Positions 22,481 to 35,250 of a stretch of 64,000 bases of DNA are shown in pieces. The translations under genes were made by a program, and so were the position numbers. How positions within the stretch are numbered: position 1 is the first letter of the stretch; each line of letters begins with the position of its first letter. The stretch is from Sipunculus nudus (taxonomy: Eukaryota > Annelida > Sipuncula > Golfingiida > Sipunculidae). The notes under the pieces were generated by a model, which was given only the letters and a program-made list of their open reading frames with translations, ran no database searches and had not been told where the DNA came from. The stretch covers positions 14,195,508-14,259,507 of the forward strand of contig CM049313.1 of the NCBI GenBank assembly GCA_026874595.1, in the 5' to 3' direction.

Positions 22481-22961
22481 ACTGCCAATGTTGGAGGGTA
22501 TAACATTTTTTTCTGATGAGAAATGTACACAGGGTATCAAGAAAAAAACATCATATATAAATGAGGCGGGAATATGATTGGATTTGAGGGAGGGTATAAA
22601 TTGAGGTGAATGTCGATCTACTTACATTACAAAAAAGCCTATATACCTTGTTTGAACTAATTGCATATCTATTAAAATACACGCTTGTAACTGCTATGTT
22701 TTATGTATGTGTAATATGGGCAACAATCGTAGAGTACGTAGGAGGGTCACTATATCTGTTTTATAGCTACAACAGCTGTTAAGCTTTTGTGGAAAGGAGT
22801 CGAAACAATTATCAGAAACGAATGCTTGGGAGGGAGTCCAGGGCGTCCGGACCCAGCCCCCCCCCCCCCCCCTCTTCCGGACCATGAGAGCTATGTTGGC
22901 TGGGTCATCAGTCCCCACTGGTTCGAACCCCCTTTTCCTAAATCCTGAATTCAGCCCTGTA

Positions 22962-23016
<55 letters not shown>

Positions 23017-23059
23017 TTATATATATATTATATATATATGTATATTTATATATATATAA

Positions 23060-23200
23060 GTCGTATGGCCGTGTTAGTCAGTAGATGAAGCGATGGTAAA
23101 GATAAAAATTGACGACTTTTAGATGGACTAACTAGATTAACACTTTGTGTTAATATACTAGTAAGTCCATCTAAATGGCGTCACTCTTTATCTGTACCTT

Positions 23201-23202
<2 letters not shown>
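23060..23202. repeat. Hairpin repeat abutting (TA)n (family also at 44212 and 51670)
   Basis: Arms agatggactaactag...ttaacac and gtgttaatatactag.aagtccatct face each other around 23130-23175, and the unit ends ggcgtcactctttatctgtacc directly before (TA)n. The same 'ta.gttagtc.atctaaaaggcgtca' segment occurs at about 44285-44330 and 51705-51750. Confidence 0.6.
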
Positions 23203-23246
<44 letters not shown>

Positions 23247-23249
23247 ATT

Positions 23250-23436
23250 AGTGAAGCCTTTTTGTGTCGAAGTCAAAGTGGCCCTAAGGGCTCTCCCACT
23301 CTCCCACACATCCGGGGTTCGACACAAGCGGGATTTATTTGGTAATAATTTAAGTAGAGTTGTCCAGAATATCGAGTCTGTAACTTCGTCATGAGCCGGG
23401 TATTCGACTTAAGCGAGATCGACACAACGAGGTTTC
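23250..23436. mobile_element. Tigger-like MITE flanked by (TA)n on both sides
   Basis: The left end agtgaagcctttttgtgtcga and the reverse complement of the right end, cagtgaaacctcgttgtgtcga, form imperfect terminal inverted repeats of about 30 bp. (TA)n tracts flank both ends, matching a TA target. The CAGTGAAACCTCG end resembles Tigger/pogo-type elements. It is about 185 bp and has no coding capacity. Confidence 0.6.
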
Positions 23437-23445
23437 ACTGCATAA

Positions 23446-23500
<55 letters not shown>

Positions 23501-25392
23501 GAGAAGAGAGAGCAAAAGATCCAATTGTGGTTCTCTTCAAAGATCTCGAGCTTCATTTAAACTGCACATATTTGATTATACTCTGTTCGCTAGATAAAAG
23601 AATCTGTATAATGTTCAGATACATAAAATGTATACACCAAAAAAATATGCTGGCTGGGATTTGTCAAATTAACGTTGTTATACAAGAGTATGCACAATAT
23701 GAAAATATATCTGGAAAGATTTCTTCGTTATGAAAATATTTAAATGCTGACAGTGTCTAACAATTAAATTCCATATATTCAATCTCTGTATAATTGCAAA
23801 AAAAACTAAATAACCCAATACTCGCCGTAACACGGTAACATATATCACGTACAGGTGAGATTAGAGGCGGTTTGCGGTAAAATTCCGGCTTTCTGTACGT
23901 TTGTTGGTACAACGTATACAAAGTTTTTGTTATAAATGACTACGACTAATGCACAATTACACGTACACATGCATCGATAGAAATGTTGAAACGCTTGGCA
24001 TACTCTGGTATTGTTATATAAAGATTTCAATTGTCCTTGACAAAAATGAGAGAAGTCAAAGGGCGAAATTCTGCACTATCAAAATAATTCAATACATATA
24101 AAAAAAGACTACACCCGAAGAGGGCATATGATAAAAGATAGGATGGAAATGTGTCTATGTATATATTCTCACTACTTAATATGTAAGGACAAAAATCGGA
24201 AAAGAAACGATAAAGAAACAATACCATATTATAATCAAAATACAACATCTAACGCAGATAATAATGCTCACGTCGTGTTTTTTTCTTAAGGCCCTTACCA
24301 CGAACAATTTAAAGTTTAGCAGTTGTGAAGCTCCCGGCTGTGAGAGAAATAAATCAGTCAGGTGAGAAGTGTTTTCTAGATTCACTGCATACTTTGCTTT
24401 TTTTGCGCTAGGAGCGAAACTTTTTACCAGTGATGCTCGTCATCTCATGTGTAGTATATACAGACGTTTCTGACCTCGTCCATTCAAGCATTCAAAAAGG
24501 CCTTATGATTTTAAGAAAGAATTTTCTTTAACTGTTGACGCCCCACATAAAATATAGGCTTAACAGGTTTTATGCTTCCTCTAAGTTTCCGGACCTATCA
24601 TTCTAGAAAGGGTAAGTTTTAATTTCAAGATAACATTAGTTTCATACTTAAGCAGATAATCTTTGCAGACAAAAGGGCGAATTTTCCCCTTTATAATACG
24701 AAAACCTTTGAATTAGGTACACCTTAAATGAAAGGGCAGGGGGGAAACAGTGCTTGATAAAAACAACCAGTGCCTCGCTATACAGGCCGTTCATCAAGAC
24801 TACACTAACTGAGCCTGTTTCCAACAAACATATGATTAAATCCCTACAAACCCTTAAAAAGGTCGTAAGGTCAGACAGAGAGGAAAAAAGTAGGGTAGCC
24901 AAGTCGGGAGCAGAGGGGTAAACAATATTGGTGTGAAGCCCTTAAGAAAGGTTGCGGCGGCTGATAAATGGGGGTCCTGGATCCCCTTGGTCCCGCTTAT
25001 ACAACTGACAAAGTATGTATATACCCGTTTCATTCTTCAAGAACAGCATCCTTCTGCGTTTAATACATCTTTCCTAACATAATTTTTTTTAATATAATAT
25101 AAGTAACCATGCAAAGATATTCGACAATCAGATGCCATCGCATCCCATACTGGTTCGCATATGTATACATCATCACTGACCAGGTTATCAAGGTAAACAA
25201 CAATGTATGAAATGGACCCTGTACAATATTAACTAGCCAAGGAGGCCGTTACATCCGATTTAAACGGGTGATTATGAATACCCAGCAATGATTTTTACAT
25301 TTTAGAATGAAAAGGAGCCAACATTTCTCATCTTCTTTAATACATCTCCCAAACCCCAGCATAAAAGCCCGGTATACAAGGTTCATACGCTA

Positions 25393-25456
<64 letters not shown>

Positions 25457-26445
25457 CAACGGGCTAATGTTTGCTTCACCCAACAACTTATACAAGGTAC
25501 TGTGCGTTGGGTTACAAAGAACTTAACTAGATAATTCCTTGTCTGTTACCTCATATATTCGTTCAGAAATAAAGTTTGATTTTGTAATATCCTCTAGCAA
25601 ATTGAATGTTTAATTAAGATAAAATCACCAATATTGTAAATGGATCGTTCTGTAATTCCCATGCCTATGCATACATGCACATATAAGAATAAATAAGTGT
25701 CGTCATGCATGGTATTTATTCCATTTTCTGTAAGGAATATATAAATAAAAATTGGCCATTCATAATTGAATTGTTAGGGTCACATTTCTGCTGTTGAATA
25801 TAACAGCCTGTTCTTCTTAGTCTATTCACACTTTTCGTTGGGGTAATCAAAGTAGCATGTCATCTGTAGGCCAAGTGGTGTCATTTTCTCTGCCAACAGT
25901 TTGTCAATGCAGTCACTCATTTCAGGTGTCAGGTGACTCTTCGAGTTACTTACCTTTCCTATAATTCACATAATATTCTATTTGATAACCGACTTTCCAT
26001 TAACTACGTAAGTACTTAATTGTAATGAAAGACGTATTAATAATCTGTATAGAGAAAAATCATTAATCTCTTATCAAGGCATCCCAGGTGAAAACGAAAA
26101 AGAACGTACTCCTTATAAACCAAAAGCATAAAATATACTGGTTTAGAAACATATATATATATGTGTGTGTGTGTGTGTAATGTAGAGATCTTTGAGAATA
26201 TTCATTTTCATTGGAACAATTACAGTTTTAAAAATTAGATGTGATGTAAATACCATTCAATTCCTTTATAACAAATTTGAAAATTCTACGATGTTTCAAA
26301 TATAAATGCTTTGATATTAAATACACATAATGTAACAATGCCGCCATCCTATGTTACACCTGGTATTAAGCTCCAATAGCGGACAGTTAATATCTTCACC
26401 AACAGACCCATACCTTTACGCATGAACTCCGTTTCTCCAGGTTTA

Positions 26446-27287
26446 CTTGCTAAACTTCACAATGATTGGTCTGACACTTGTTTCCTCTTTGGTACAAGTC
26501 TGTGAGCTCTTATTATTTCAAGTTCTCTGTTGTCCTCTTTTTCTATGTTCAGTTTCTCTTTCATGACTTGCCTTACTTTACTTTCTGACATTTCCCACGT
26601 TTCTCTTCCATTTGTTTCTTCAGGTATTCCATTAATAACTAGATTGTCCCTTCTGGACTGGTCTTCTAATCTGCTTACCTTATTTTATCAGCTCTTTATT
26701 TTCTTTAACCTGGCCTTGTAGTTCATTCACTTGGTTGCTGAGTTTAACTTATACGCCCTCAATGTCTGTCCCCGTTGTAATATTTACACTGTCAAAACCA
26801 CTACGCGATTCTCCAATATCGCTCACCTGTTTATCTATCTGACTCTGTGTCTGGCTATTCGAGTCAGGAATGTTACCAGCGCTACTGCTACGAGGAACCA
26901 TAGCATATTCTAGTATCGTACCACCTATATTGCTACTTTTACCTTTACTGCTGTCTTTCTCCATGGGGCCTGGCCCTGGGTTGAGTTCGACATCACCGCA
27001 TAACGTTAATAGGATAGTCATGGAAATAAGCAGACGCAAGGTCAAGGACGTATTTGTCAGATGAATAGTTGTCAGCCGAAACCTTTCCTTGACTTTAGGT
27101 TGGGAAAAGCAGCCAATTCTGTCAGGCAGCTCTTTCTATTCCCATTCTTTTGAATGAATAATTTACCGTTACAATATCATGTAGCAGTCTTTTCTTCTAT
27201 TATATTAATGGATAATTTGCGTCCAGTTTTGTGATCGAAGTTAAACATGTCAACACTACGACTCCGCTAGATGGCATTTTTTTCAGG
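26446..27287 (-). mobile_element. CR1/L1-type LINE ORF1 fragment with an N-terminal 2A peptide, inserted in a SULT exon
   Basis: A frame starting with ATG at 27021 opens MTILLTLCGDVELNPGP, which contains the 2A consensus D-V/I-E-x-N-P-G-P, and continues to 26749. After a frame break it reads RLEDQSRRDNLVINGIPEE...ETWE..ESKVRQVMKEKLNI and later IIRAHR and RPIIVKFSK, the coiled-coil/RRM-type ORF1 pattern of LINEs. In LINEs with 2A the peptide makes the ribosome skip a bond. The insert is flanked by TTAACCTG and TAAACCTG, a probable target duplication with one mismatch. The 3' end (ORF2 and tail) is absent. Confidence 0.75.
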
Positions 27288-27694
27288 TTAACGGAGCCCC
27301 GCTTTATTCCACCAGGAATAATTTACCATGTCATTTTCCTTTATGACTTCAAATCTACATGCATTGGTTATAGCAAAAACCTCTTCTCTTGGCAACGATC
27401 TCCCAAGAAAGCCACCTACTCTCTTTACGCAGAGTGAAGGGTTCCGAGAAATAATAAAAATGAAAGCCATCATTTATGACGAAATTCAGTAAATTAACCA
27501 ATGACGGGCTCACCGGATAACTTTTATCAGCAGAAATGAAGGCTTTACAAATAGATATCCATATGACATTCTACTTAGTTCTGAAACTTCCCTGGTATGA
27601 TCATGGTTTCGAAAAAAAAATATTTAATACTTATTTTTAAATCTTTAATAAGGTCACGTTTCCTCAAGGAAAATTTTAAAATTTTTAGATGGGC

Positions 27695-28062
27695 AGGCTC
27701 TTTTCTTTGTATGTACGATAATATTCCGTTCTTCTGGTGTGGTGTTAACGTATTTCGGGGAGAAGTCGAGAGCGGCATCCAACAGGTTGGCCGTAATTGA
27801 TGGATAATAATCTATAACATCAAATGTTAAAAAGAAATATTCTTCCTTTAGTGTGATGTTGTTTAATCATGATTGTACAGTTGCCGTATTATTCCACTGA
27901 TTTAGACCTGAACGTTGCAAGACTTTGTTGTTGATTTTGTCTAATAGCTGCTTGCCAATCTTCCCCACTTCGGGTTTAGATTGGTTTATGAGCCGGCATG
28001 TAGAATTATTGGCAAAATTTGGCATGTAGCCCTTCAGTGTAAATGAAACGAAATGAACTTGT
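27695..28062 (-). pseudogene. Reverse-transcriptase-like fragment replacing SULT copy B exons 2-4
   Basis: The minus strand reads CRLINQSKPEVGKIGKQLLDKINN..., LNQWNNTATVQ, then after a frameshift FLTFDVIDYYPSITANLLDAALDFS. The last resembles an RT motif A (F-D-x-x-D/F-Y-P-S-I). It is decayed, the family is not identified (a Penelope-like or other lineage is possible), and it is only about 370 bases long. Confidence 0.4.
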
Positions 28063-28604
28063 AGCGGCATGTACAAACACAAGTTCCTACTGCTGAACCT
28101 ATAACAACAAGGAATAACAAGCGAAAACGAACAGATAAAACTCTTGAAGATATAAATATAATTTTGTCATTAACGGGTAATTCTGATTTGATTAATTATA
28201 TATAATTTTTTTCACTGAAATTACCATCAACTTTATTAAATAAAAACGGGATGTATATGAAATGCAAAATGATTTACCATAGTTAAAATGGGACTGTTTT
28301 ATATAAATGATATTATTAACTTAAATGTTAAGTAGTACATAAGTATTCGTTCATAACTTATTTTTGTAAAAGGGGCGAGTATTATTGTCCGGAATTTACC
28401 TGATTTGGGGTAACTACAAACATAAATATCTGTACAACCGCTGAAAGACTTCAGATTCCGCGTGCTATCGACAGGAAAGAATGGTACCATTAACCCCTCT
28501 TTGTTGGTGCAAACCTCTCTGTCCTCTGATTCTAATTTAAACCAAGTATCACTAATCCCCTTGACAAAAGTGTCCGGTGTTTCGTGCGAGACAAGTCGCT
28601 GCAT

Positions 28605-29877
28605 CTTAAAACGACATATAAATATTAAATGGCTGTATAAACGGTTAGTTATATTCTCGCTCTGTATACGTTATTATGTAAAACATATTGCATCATCGGG
28701 TCCGTGTTAAATGTTGGAATATTCCCATTATATCTGTGTTACTTTTAAAAAAAAGTATTAAATTGATGTTGCATATCAATTTCTTTGCATATCAAAATTC
28801 CATTTGAGAGAGGCATCAATACATAGAAAAGTCGTTTTAATGTCGATGAAAATTCGTGCATTCATGTTTCTCTGAACGATGATTCAAATTAAACAGCCTA
28901 TCACACCTAAATGAAATTTATACAAATCACCTAACTAAGATAACAAACCTCACTATACTAAAGCTGATATACTCATCTGAAGCTGTCAGAGAAATATAAT
29001 AACTGAGTAGGTTGTTTGTTTACTATTTTTGTGGCATTAGGTATAGGTGTATAACACACATTTCCCGTGGTAAATTTTTTTTTTACAAGTGAGAGGCGTC
29101 CAGTCAAGCATTTGCAATTAAAACCTGTAAATAACAGCATCTCCGTCTGCTCATTTTCCCCGTAGAGAAATGTTTTTACTAGTGAAGGGCTTCCTAGACC
29201 TCTTCCAGTTAAGCATTTGCAATTACAATCTAAAAACAACAGCATGTCCTTCTGTTCATATTGCCCATATATATAACACATACACAAGGCTCATTTATTA
29301 AACAGACAAGTTTCATAAGGGCAGTTCCAAATATATATATATATATAGTAAAACCTTGGCTAACGACCACCTCAGTAAATCGACCACATACAAAATTTTC
29401 ATGGTTCGAAAAATTTATGCTTTTCATATCATATATTTTAACATCGGCATCATCAGCACCTCTTTTTTTCCGTTTTTTCCGTTTTTATGGTCCCAAAAAA
29501 TTACGCTTTCTATATATCATATATTTTAACATTGTAATCATCGGCACCTCGTTTTTCCGTTTTACGTCCACTTATTTATGTGCCTACGTGTATTCTGAAC
29601 CTTGGTTATGCGACCACCATCTACATAGTAAATGTTGACTGACCAGGCGTAGTGGGAGTCTTATTATGTAGATTTAGTAGGAAAACATCAGTATTTCCAA
29701 AATCATATGGGATAGCTTCGTACCCCGCATGAGCACTTAAAGAACACAACTTTCTGCCAAGTTTACAACGAGCTGTTTTAAGACCTTTGAGAGTCATAGC
29801 TTACTTAGGCGACCACCTCGAAAACGCGTCCAGTTTATCATGGTCCCCTAGGTGGTCGTAATCCCGAGATTTTACTG

Positions 29878-29917
<40 letters not shown>

Positions 29918-30055
29918 GGGCGCCCGATAGCCGATCAAATGAGCAGTAATAGGGCATTGTTATCAATCGTACTTGATCAGTCCAAGTTTTATAGTACAGA
30001 GCATATGAGCACTTAGTCTCAGTCACATTCAAAGAAAGAATATTCGGTAATAAAT

Positions 30056-30086
<31 letters not shown>

Positions 30087-30525
30087 GTTTTAGAATTGTC
30101 CTAATCAGCATATATAAAGCCTTTTGTTCTTCACCTGACACACCTGTTTTATTTCAACAAAGTATCTATCAAGAATGTAATGTTCTGTTAGATAAAAAAT
30201 CATGTTTGGAAAAGTACACGAATCACCCTTAAAATATGCAATTCAAGCAGCTAAACGTATCTAGCATTAGAAAACAGTTGTAAACTACCAATGTAGTTCT
30301 AAAGGAACTTCATATTCCTCATACGCTATCACTTAAACAACAAAGTATGGTGACATCTTTCCTCATTCAATATGCATGGATGTTGCTGAGAATCAAACTC
30401 AGGTAGAATACGTCACTGATTAATATTTATAGTGAGTTTCATGAGAATCCATCCCTGGTCGATAAAATGCTGGACATACGCTCAGACCTACCCTGCCAAT
30501 ATAATGGCTAAAGTGCAAATCAGGG
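28605..30525. other. 5' flank of SULT copy B, duplicated upstream of copy C
   Basis: Blocks align in order with 55868-61620: 28605-29335 with 55868-57320, the MITE 29347-29877 with 57416-59902, 29925-30065 with 59965-60110 and 30305-30525 with 61395-61620. No promoter was fixed. The duplication therefore covers at least the gene plus about 2 kb upstream. Confidence 0.65.
29347..29877. mobile_element. Tigger-like MITE in (TA)n, upstream of SULT copy B
   Basis: The ends AGTAAAACCTTGGCTAACGA and the reverse complement of CGAGATTTTACTG form terminal inverted repeats of the CAGTAAAACCTCG type, with 'gcgaccacctcg' motifs repeated inside near both ends. (TA)n flanks both sides. It is about 530 bp, has no transposase and is homologous to 57416-59902. 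Confidence 0.75.
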
Positions 30526-30699
30526 GACTTCTGTTCAGGTCTATAACAAGATAGTTTGACCACATTTCAATGAATTTCTTTTTGAAAGATGAAGTTGACG
30601 TTCAGATGATTCGAATGATATTATATTTATTAAGCTTATTATTTTAATTTTGTTAAAATATGGTTACAGCGTAAAATTTCATCATTACAGGCGCTTTCA

Positions 30700-30858
30700 C
30701 CTTTCGTCAATATGACGTGACGTCATTACGGTTTAATAACAATTTTTGGGAATAAATAATGCAAAAATTAAGGCATATTCTGGTGTATTTATATTTTGAA
30801 ATGTTGTGACGTCACGTGATGTGACCACGTTTTTACTGAAGTCTTTTATATTTGTAAT

Positions 30859-30918
<60 letters not shown>

Positions 30919-31415
30919 TATACTTATAAAATGTGGTCGCACTAAGAAAATGAAATAATGCCAAAAATAAGGCATCCTCCAAAGCATTTCATTTTGTAAT
31001 ATAGATACATTTTATTTGACCAGCCTTTTAAGTTTGTAACATTATATACATAGTGTGACCACATTTTTTATATATTGATATTTTGAAATGTGGTCACATC
31101 GTCACGATTTGGCAAAATTTTCTTGCAATAAATAATGACTAAAATAAGGAATATTATGAAGTATTTATATTTTTTTAATGTTGTCAAATATAGTTTGAAC
31201 ACATTTAATTTAACCAGTCATATAATATTTCAAATTTTATATACATATATATACATAAATATATATATTAAAAATGTGGGTATATTAAATTAAATAATGC
31301 AAAAATATAAGGCATAGTATGTCCCGTGACCACATTATTAACAAATAAACATTGTCATATATACATGTATATTGTTGTAAAGTACTTGTGTCACACGACG
31401 TGACCACATTTTTAT
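30700..31415. repeat. Degenerate satellite of about 170 bp, four units
   Basis: Units share 'aataatgcaaaaataaggcat' (near 30757, 30956, 31133 and 31295) and a repeated gtgaccacattttt/aaaatgtggtcac motif in both orientations. Spacing is 199, 177 and 162; the first unit contains a (TA)n tract at about 30862-30915. Confidence 0.7.
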
Positions 31416-34400
31416 CATTTTACCTTCATACAAATGAGTCATGACATTTGACACCCTATGTTCAAAAAAACAAAATCCCTTGTTTTCCCCGAGTCTATCC
31501 CCATTTTCGATGGTCTGCAATCAAGGCAGACGTTCACGTCTGGCCACCGTGACAGACAGTAGTCTCATGGGGAACAATTGAAAAATAAGAACTACGTCGT
31601 GTCTAAAATGTACTTTCGACAAAACTTAACCATAAACTTTACAATATGTTGATTTGTTTAAAACATAAGACATACATAGAGATGCAGCTGAAGGGTCAGT
31701 GGAATACACTCCAACTCGATAGTTGTTTCCGTTTCGGCAGCACGACGTCATCTTAAATAAAAGACGTAAAATGTGAGTACTTTGAAGTAAAAATAATTAT
31801 TTATATAAATGTATGAATTAAAAATGCACCTTATTTTTTGTTATACATAAACATCCTGTATAACCTGTCTTACAAATTAATTATTACTGCGATTCAGGTC
31901 TTCGCGTCATGACATCTTTGACTGCTCGTCAGTATTGCGATTTATTAAATCTATTATGATCAAATCCACATCTGCTGCTGCTGTTCCACTACAGAAGGAT
32001 GAAGAGACAGACTATGGAGCATACCTTATTTCCCTGATCAGACGCGGGGCCTTTAATAGTCGCCTGTTTTATTAAGTCGCCGGGGCAAAACAATGTCTCA
32101 GAAAAATAAACACCGGCCTGAAATAGACGCCGGTCTTGTTCAGAGGGCGGGTGTTAGTGTAATTTCCATGCTTGCCAATTTCCAATCATATTGACCGGGA
32201 ATTATTGTTGAATGAATTTTGGTTTGTGTTTGTATTGATAAAAGGTTTAATTCCTCTATATATCCTCTATATATAACGTGCATTTCTGTTTTCATAAGAG
32301 AAACCAAATATACTCGATATACTCGATAAATTTGCGGCTAATCATCGATCTCAATAAGCGCTACACAAATAAACAGCAGTGAGAAGGCAAATACTCACTG
32401 CTGGCAAGCTAGGTAAAAATAGTACCACTTGAAAAAAAGCGGTACAACTTTGAATGGTGAGTGTGTACCTGTTCAAAGACTTAGCACAGAGACAATGATG
32501 ACAACAAATTACGCAGTGCCCTTAGACGTACCAATTCGCCGTATTTCGATGGAACCGATATAACCAGTTGTACGCGAAGCACAGTGAATGGAAGAGCTAC
32601 CCTGTGTTCATTATATACCAGGTCGGAAACACTTGAATACGCTTTGTCAAGATGAATCAGTAGAAGACGAGAGGAAAGTGTTATAAAAATAAAATATTCT
32701 GTGCCATTATAAGTTCCAATCCCCTATATTTCGATTGAATCAATGTTACCAGTTGTAGGTGGTGCACAGTTAATGGAAAAGCCGACCCGTGTTCAGAGGG
32801 AAACAATGTTTTCAACTGCACGTGGTGTAAAATAAATGAAACAGTTACGTGAAACACCGGGGAACCTGGTTGCGAGCCTGCGCGGACAAATTCCTGTTGA
32901 CAACTTGAATTTCACGTTGTTATATCCCCTTAATTATTATTATAATGGGTGATTGTGGAGATTGCGCGTGTCCCATATCCCTATGTCATCTAAGGAAATT
33001 TTGTAAACACAAACCGTGTACCAGCGTTGTTTTCAATTGTGTCCCTAAGTTGTCACCGGCGGGTTTTTTATTTAGACGGGCCATCAGCACACAGGATGAT
33101 GCTGCAGCCTGTACCAATCCTACTTACAGCACTGGTATGCTTGTACCAGTACAGCAAGCAGCCATACACTTAGCCAACCCCGTCCCTGAACAATAACTAT
33201 TCATGCGTACATGTGCAGGCTTGCATTACACCCATTTTTGGCTCTTGTATATACTTAGTATTTTAGATAATCCTTTTGGCGACATAGCTGTTTAATTTTT
33301 CAATGTGCTGTATCATAGCATAGGGTGACAAATGGTTCTTATTGCACATATGCTGCTACTCAGCCCCTGCGTCATCCTTGCTGCACTGAGAGCTTGGAAC
33401 TCTAATGCAGCGGGTAACTGGACCTAAACATTTAACATGTGTCCTACCACATTTGCTCAGGAACGGCCTGTCATGGTCATGGTCGCCGGAATAACACAAT
33501 CTGAATTTTTACTGATTAGTCTGCATGTTGAAGAACCAGTAATACACAAACAAGAATTATTGCCTCGGATACATGTTTATTCACAAATCAAAGAAATTTT
33601 CCTGTACTTATATTATTTAATGAATGCAAATACATGTACACCATGCATGACTACCATTCCGTATTGTTCACTATATTTGGAAGCTTAAATGCACTAAGTG
33701 AACTTGTCAATATCCCTTACAGAAGAAGTGTATAGTTATTTTACAATCAGCATTACAAATGTAAGTTATTGAATCAAAACATATTTCGTCCAACTATAAG
33801 GCATTGTGGAAAAAGTTTAAACTGGCAAACCTGAATCCCGATCGGCATTTGGTCTGGACTAATCGCCAATTGGTCCGGCCCTATCGCCGTTTGGTCTAAG
33901 TCAATTCCAATCGGGATTCTGACCAGTCCAAACTCTGATCAGGATCTGGTTCAGCCCAAACCCTGATTGTGACTGTGAATTGACATAATACTGAATAACA
34001 TCTTCTACCCTGTGACCATGACCTTTTGCCTCATTACCCCAAATTCAAATTGGAGTTCTTAATTTATTAATATTTTTTATGGCCCCATACGTAATCTAAG
34101 CAGCCAAAAATGACTTGGGTAAGGCAAGCTCGTATCGTCTTTATATTCTCGTAAATACTGTCAAATGTCACCTGAGCCGTGTAATAAATAACACTCTTTA
34201 ATGTAACTTCTATTCTGTGTCTATTGGGCCATAAGCCCTGGATTTTTTATACCTTTCTGTGAACAATGTAAGGTGCCATTAGGTCAAGATTGTTATAACT
34301 GCCGTCATATCTGTTTCGTCATGCTGGTAAAACCATAAATACTTCGTAAAGCTGCTCTAAGCCTTATACTTCATTCTATCAGTTACACTTTGGCTAGGGG

Positions 34401-35120
34401 TATGAAAAGGTCTTTAGTTGTTCTTGTCATGGCTAGGTCTCTATATAAAATATTCTCTTTGTAAGTGAATCATAAATCTTCATTCTTCAGTATTCTTACA
34501 TATAGGTACTTATTTATTGCTGTGAGTTGAAAGGGAGCCGGTATTTATAGCTGAAATCCGGTCCAGCTGGGAATATTCTTGTAAGAGGCAGCCTTTACAG
34601 TTTTATATAATTTTGTATAATATAAGTGTCTGAATCATTTCTTCTGGCATAGTTTTTTTGCCAGAATACCTGCTACCTTCCTCGCACAATATCGGATGTG
34701 CTAGTTATTTTTTCAAATATTTGATTTGTAAAATGTATAGAAAATTGATGAAGCGACCGGAAGAGAAGGCAAGTAGCCGCCCTATATGCTGTCTTTAATG
34801 TGTTTTCAGAATAAAAAGTTTCTGTTCACATTTATCGTCTTTTTCGTGTTTATATTGGAACGTTAAACGTCATTCAAAACATTTAAACCCAAATAACTTA
34901 ATGTTCCTTGTTCATACTTATTTTTAAAAAATTAATGATGACTAACAGTAAAAGAGAAAAGCTGTGCTCGTGACATAGTTTGGCAATTTTGTTAATTTTG
35001 AAATTTATTTTCTATTGAATAGAATAATTTCATGGTTCCAACAAAACACATACATTGGTCCTGCCCCCACGGCAGAAAAAAAAGCTATTATATGATCTGA
35101 ATGATCACAAATCAATTATA
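31416..35120. other. Intergenic sequence, no gene recognised
   Basis: It holds a two-copy repeat (32529-32611 and 32712-32795), a GC-richer stretch at 32040-32160 that may be a decayed transposon end, and inverted-repeat sequence at 33838-33960. The open frames 32945-33196 (Cys-rich) and 33437-33688 have no recognised motif. The stretch 33980-35120 shows nothing identifiable. Confidence 0.4.
32529..32795. repeat. Two degenerate direct copies, about 184 bp apart
   Basis: Copies at 32529-32611 and 32712-32795 share 'tatttcgat.gaa.c', 'accagttgta', 'gcacagt.aatgga' and 'ccgtgttca'. Confidence 0.6.
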
Positions 35121-35250
35121 ACACTTGTTAATTACGATTAAATGTTATTAATGTATACTTTGTGTGAAATATACAAGGTTAAATTCCTTTTTAATCCCAA
35201 GCGCTGCATGTGTCCCTTGTGGATTATTTCTGCAGCTGAATGATCTTTAG

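Larger units (their letters stand above)
22481..25490. other. Intergenic repeats and unassigned sequence
   Basis: Contents: a C16 tract at about 22857-22872; a short hAT-like candidate with CAGGGC at about 22836 and GCCCTG near 22961; (TA)n tracts at about 22966-23045, 23203-23244, 23448-23471 and 25397-25453; and GA repeats to 23500. The stretch 23500-25390 shows no recognisable coding sequence. Small open frames there lack known motifs. Confidence 0.45.
25822..28604 (-). pseudogene. Sulfotransferase (SULT-like) copy B, pseudogene
   Basis: Remaining exons: exon 1 at 28604-28400 (intact, ends YPKSG with a good donor), exon 5 in two pieces at 27443-27288 and about 26445-26414, and the terminal exon at 25958-25822 (ends KCE stop as in copy C). 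Exons 2-4, with the catalytic His, the RNPKD site and the YEDM segment, are absent. Their place (27695-28135) holds a decayed RT-like fragment and a short repeat. Exon 5 has lost its acceptor (tctcgg where copies A and C have ccag/tcag) and is split by an 840-bp insertion. Flanking introns still match copies A and C, so decay followed duplication. Confidence 0.85.

Noticed and set aside
22895-22935. ggttcgaacccc resembling a tRNA/SINE B box
   Set aside because: No A box at the proper distance and no cloverleaf could be formed; probably part of a decayed MITE.
28973-29287. 104-residue open frame 5' of SULT copy B, with repeated NCKCLTGR segments
   Set aside because: It comes from short internal repeats in the duplicated flank; the frame is not kept in copies A or C.
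32945-33196. Cys-rich 83-residue open frame
   Set aside because: No recognised domain, no splice or homologous copy in the window; kept only as unassigned sequence.
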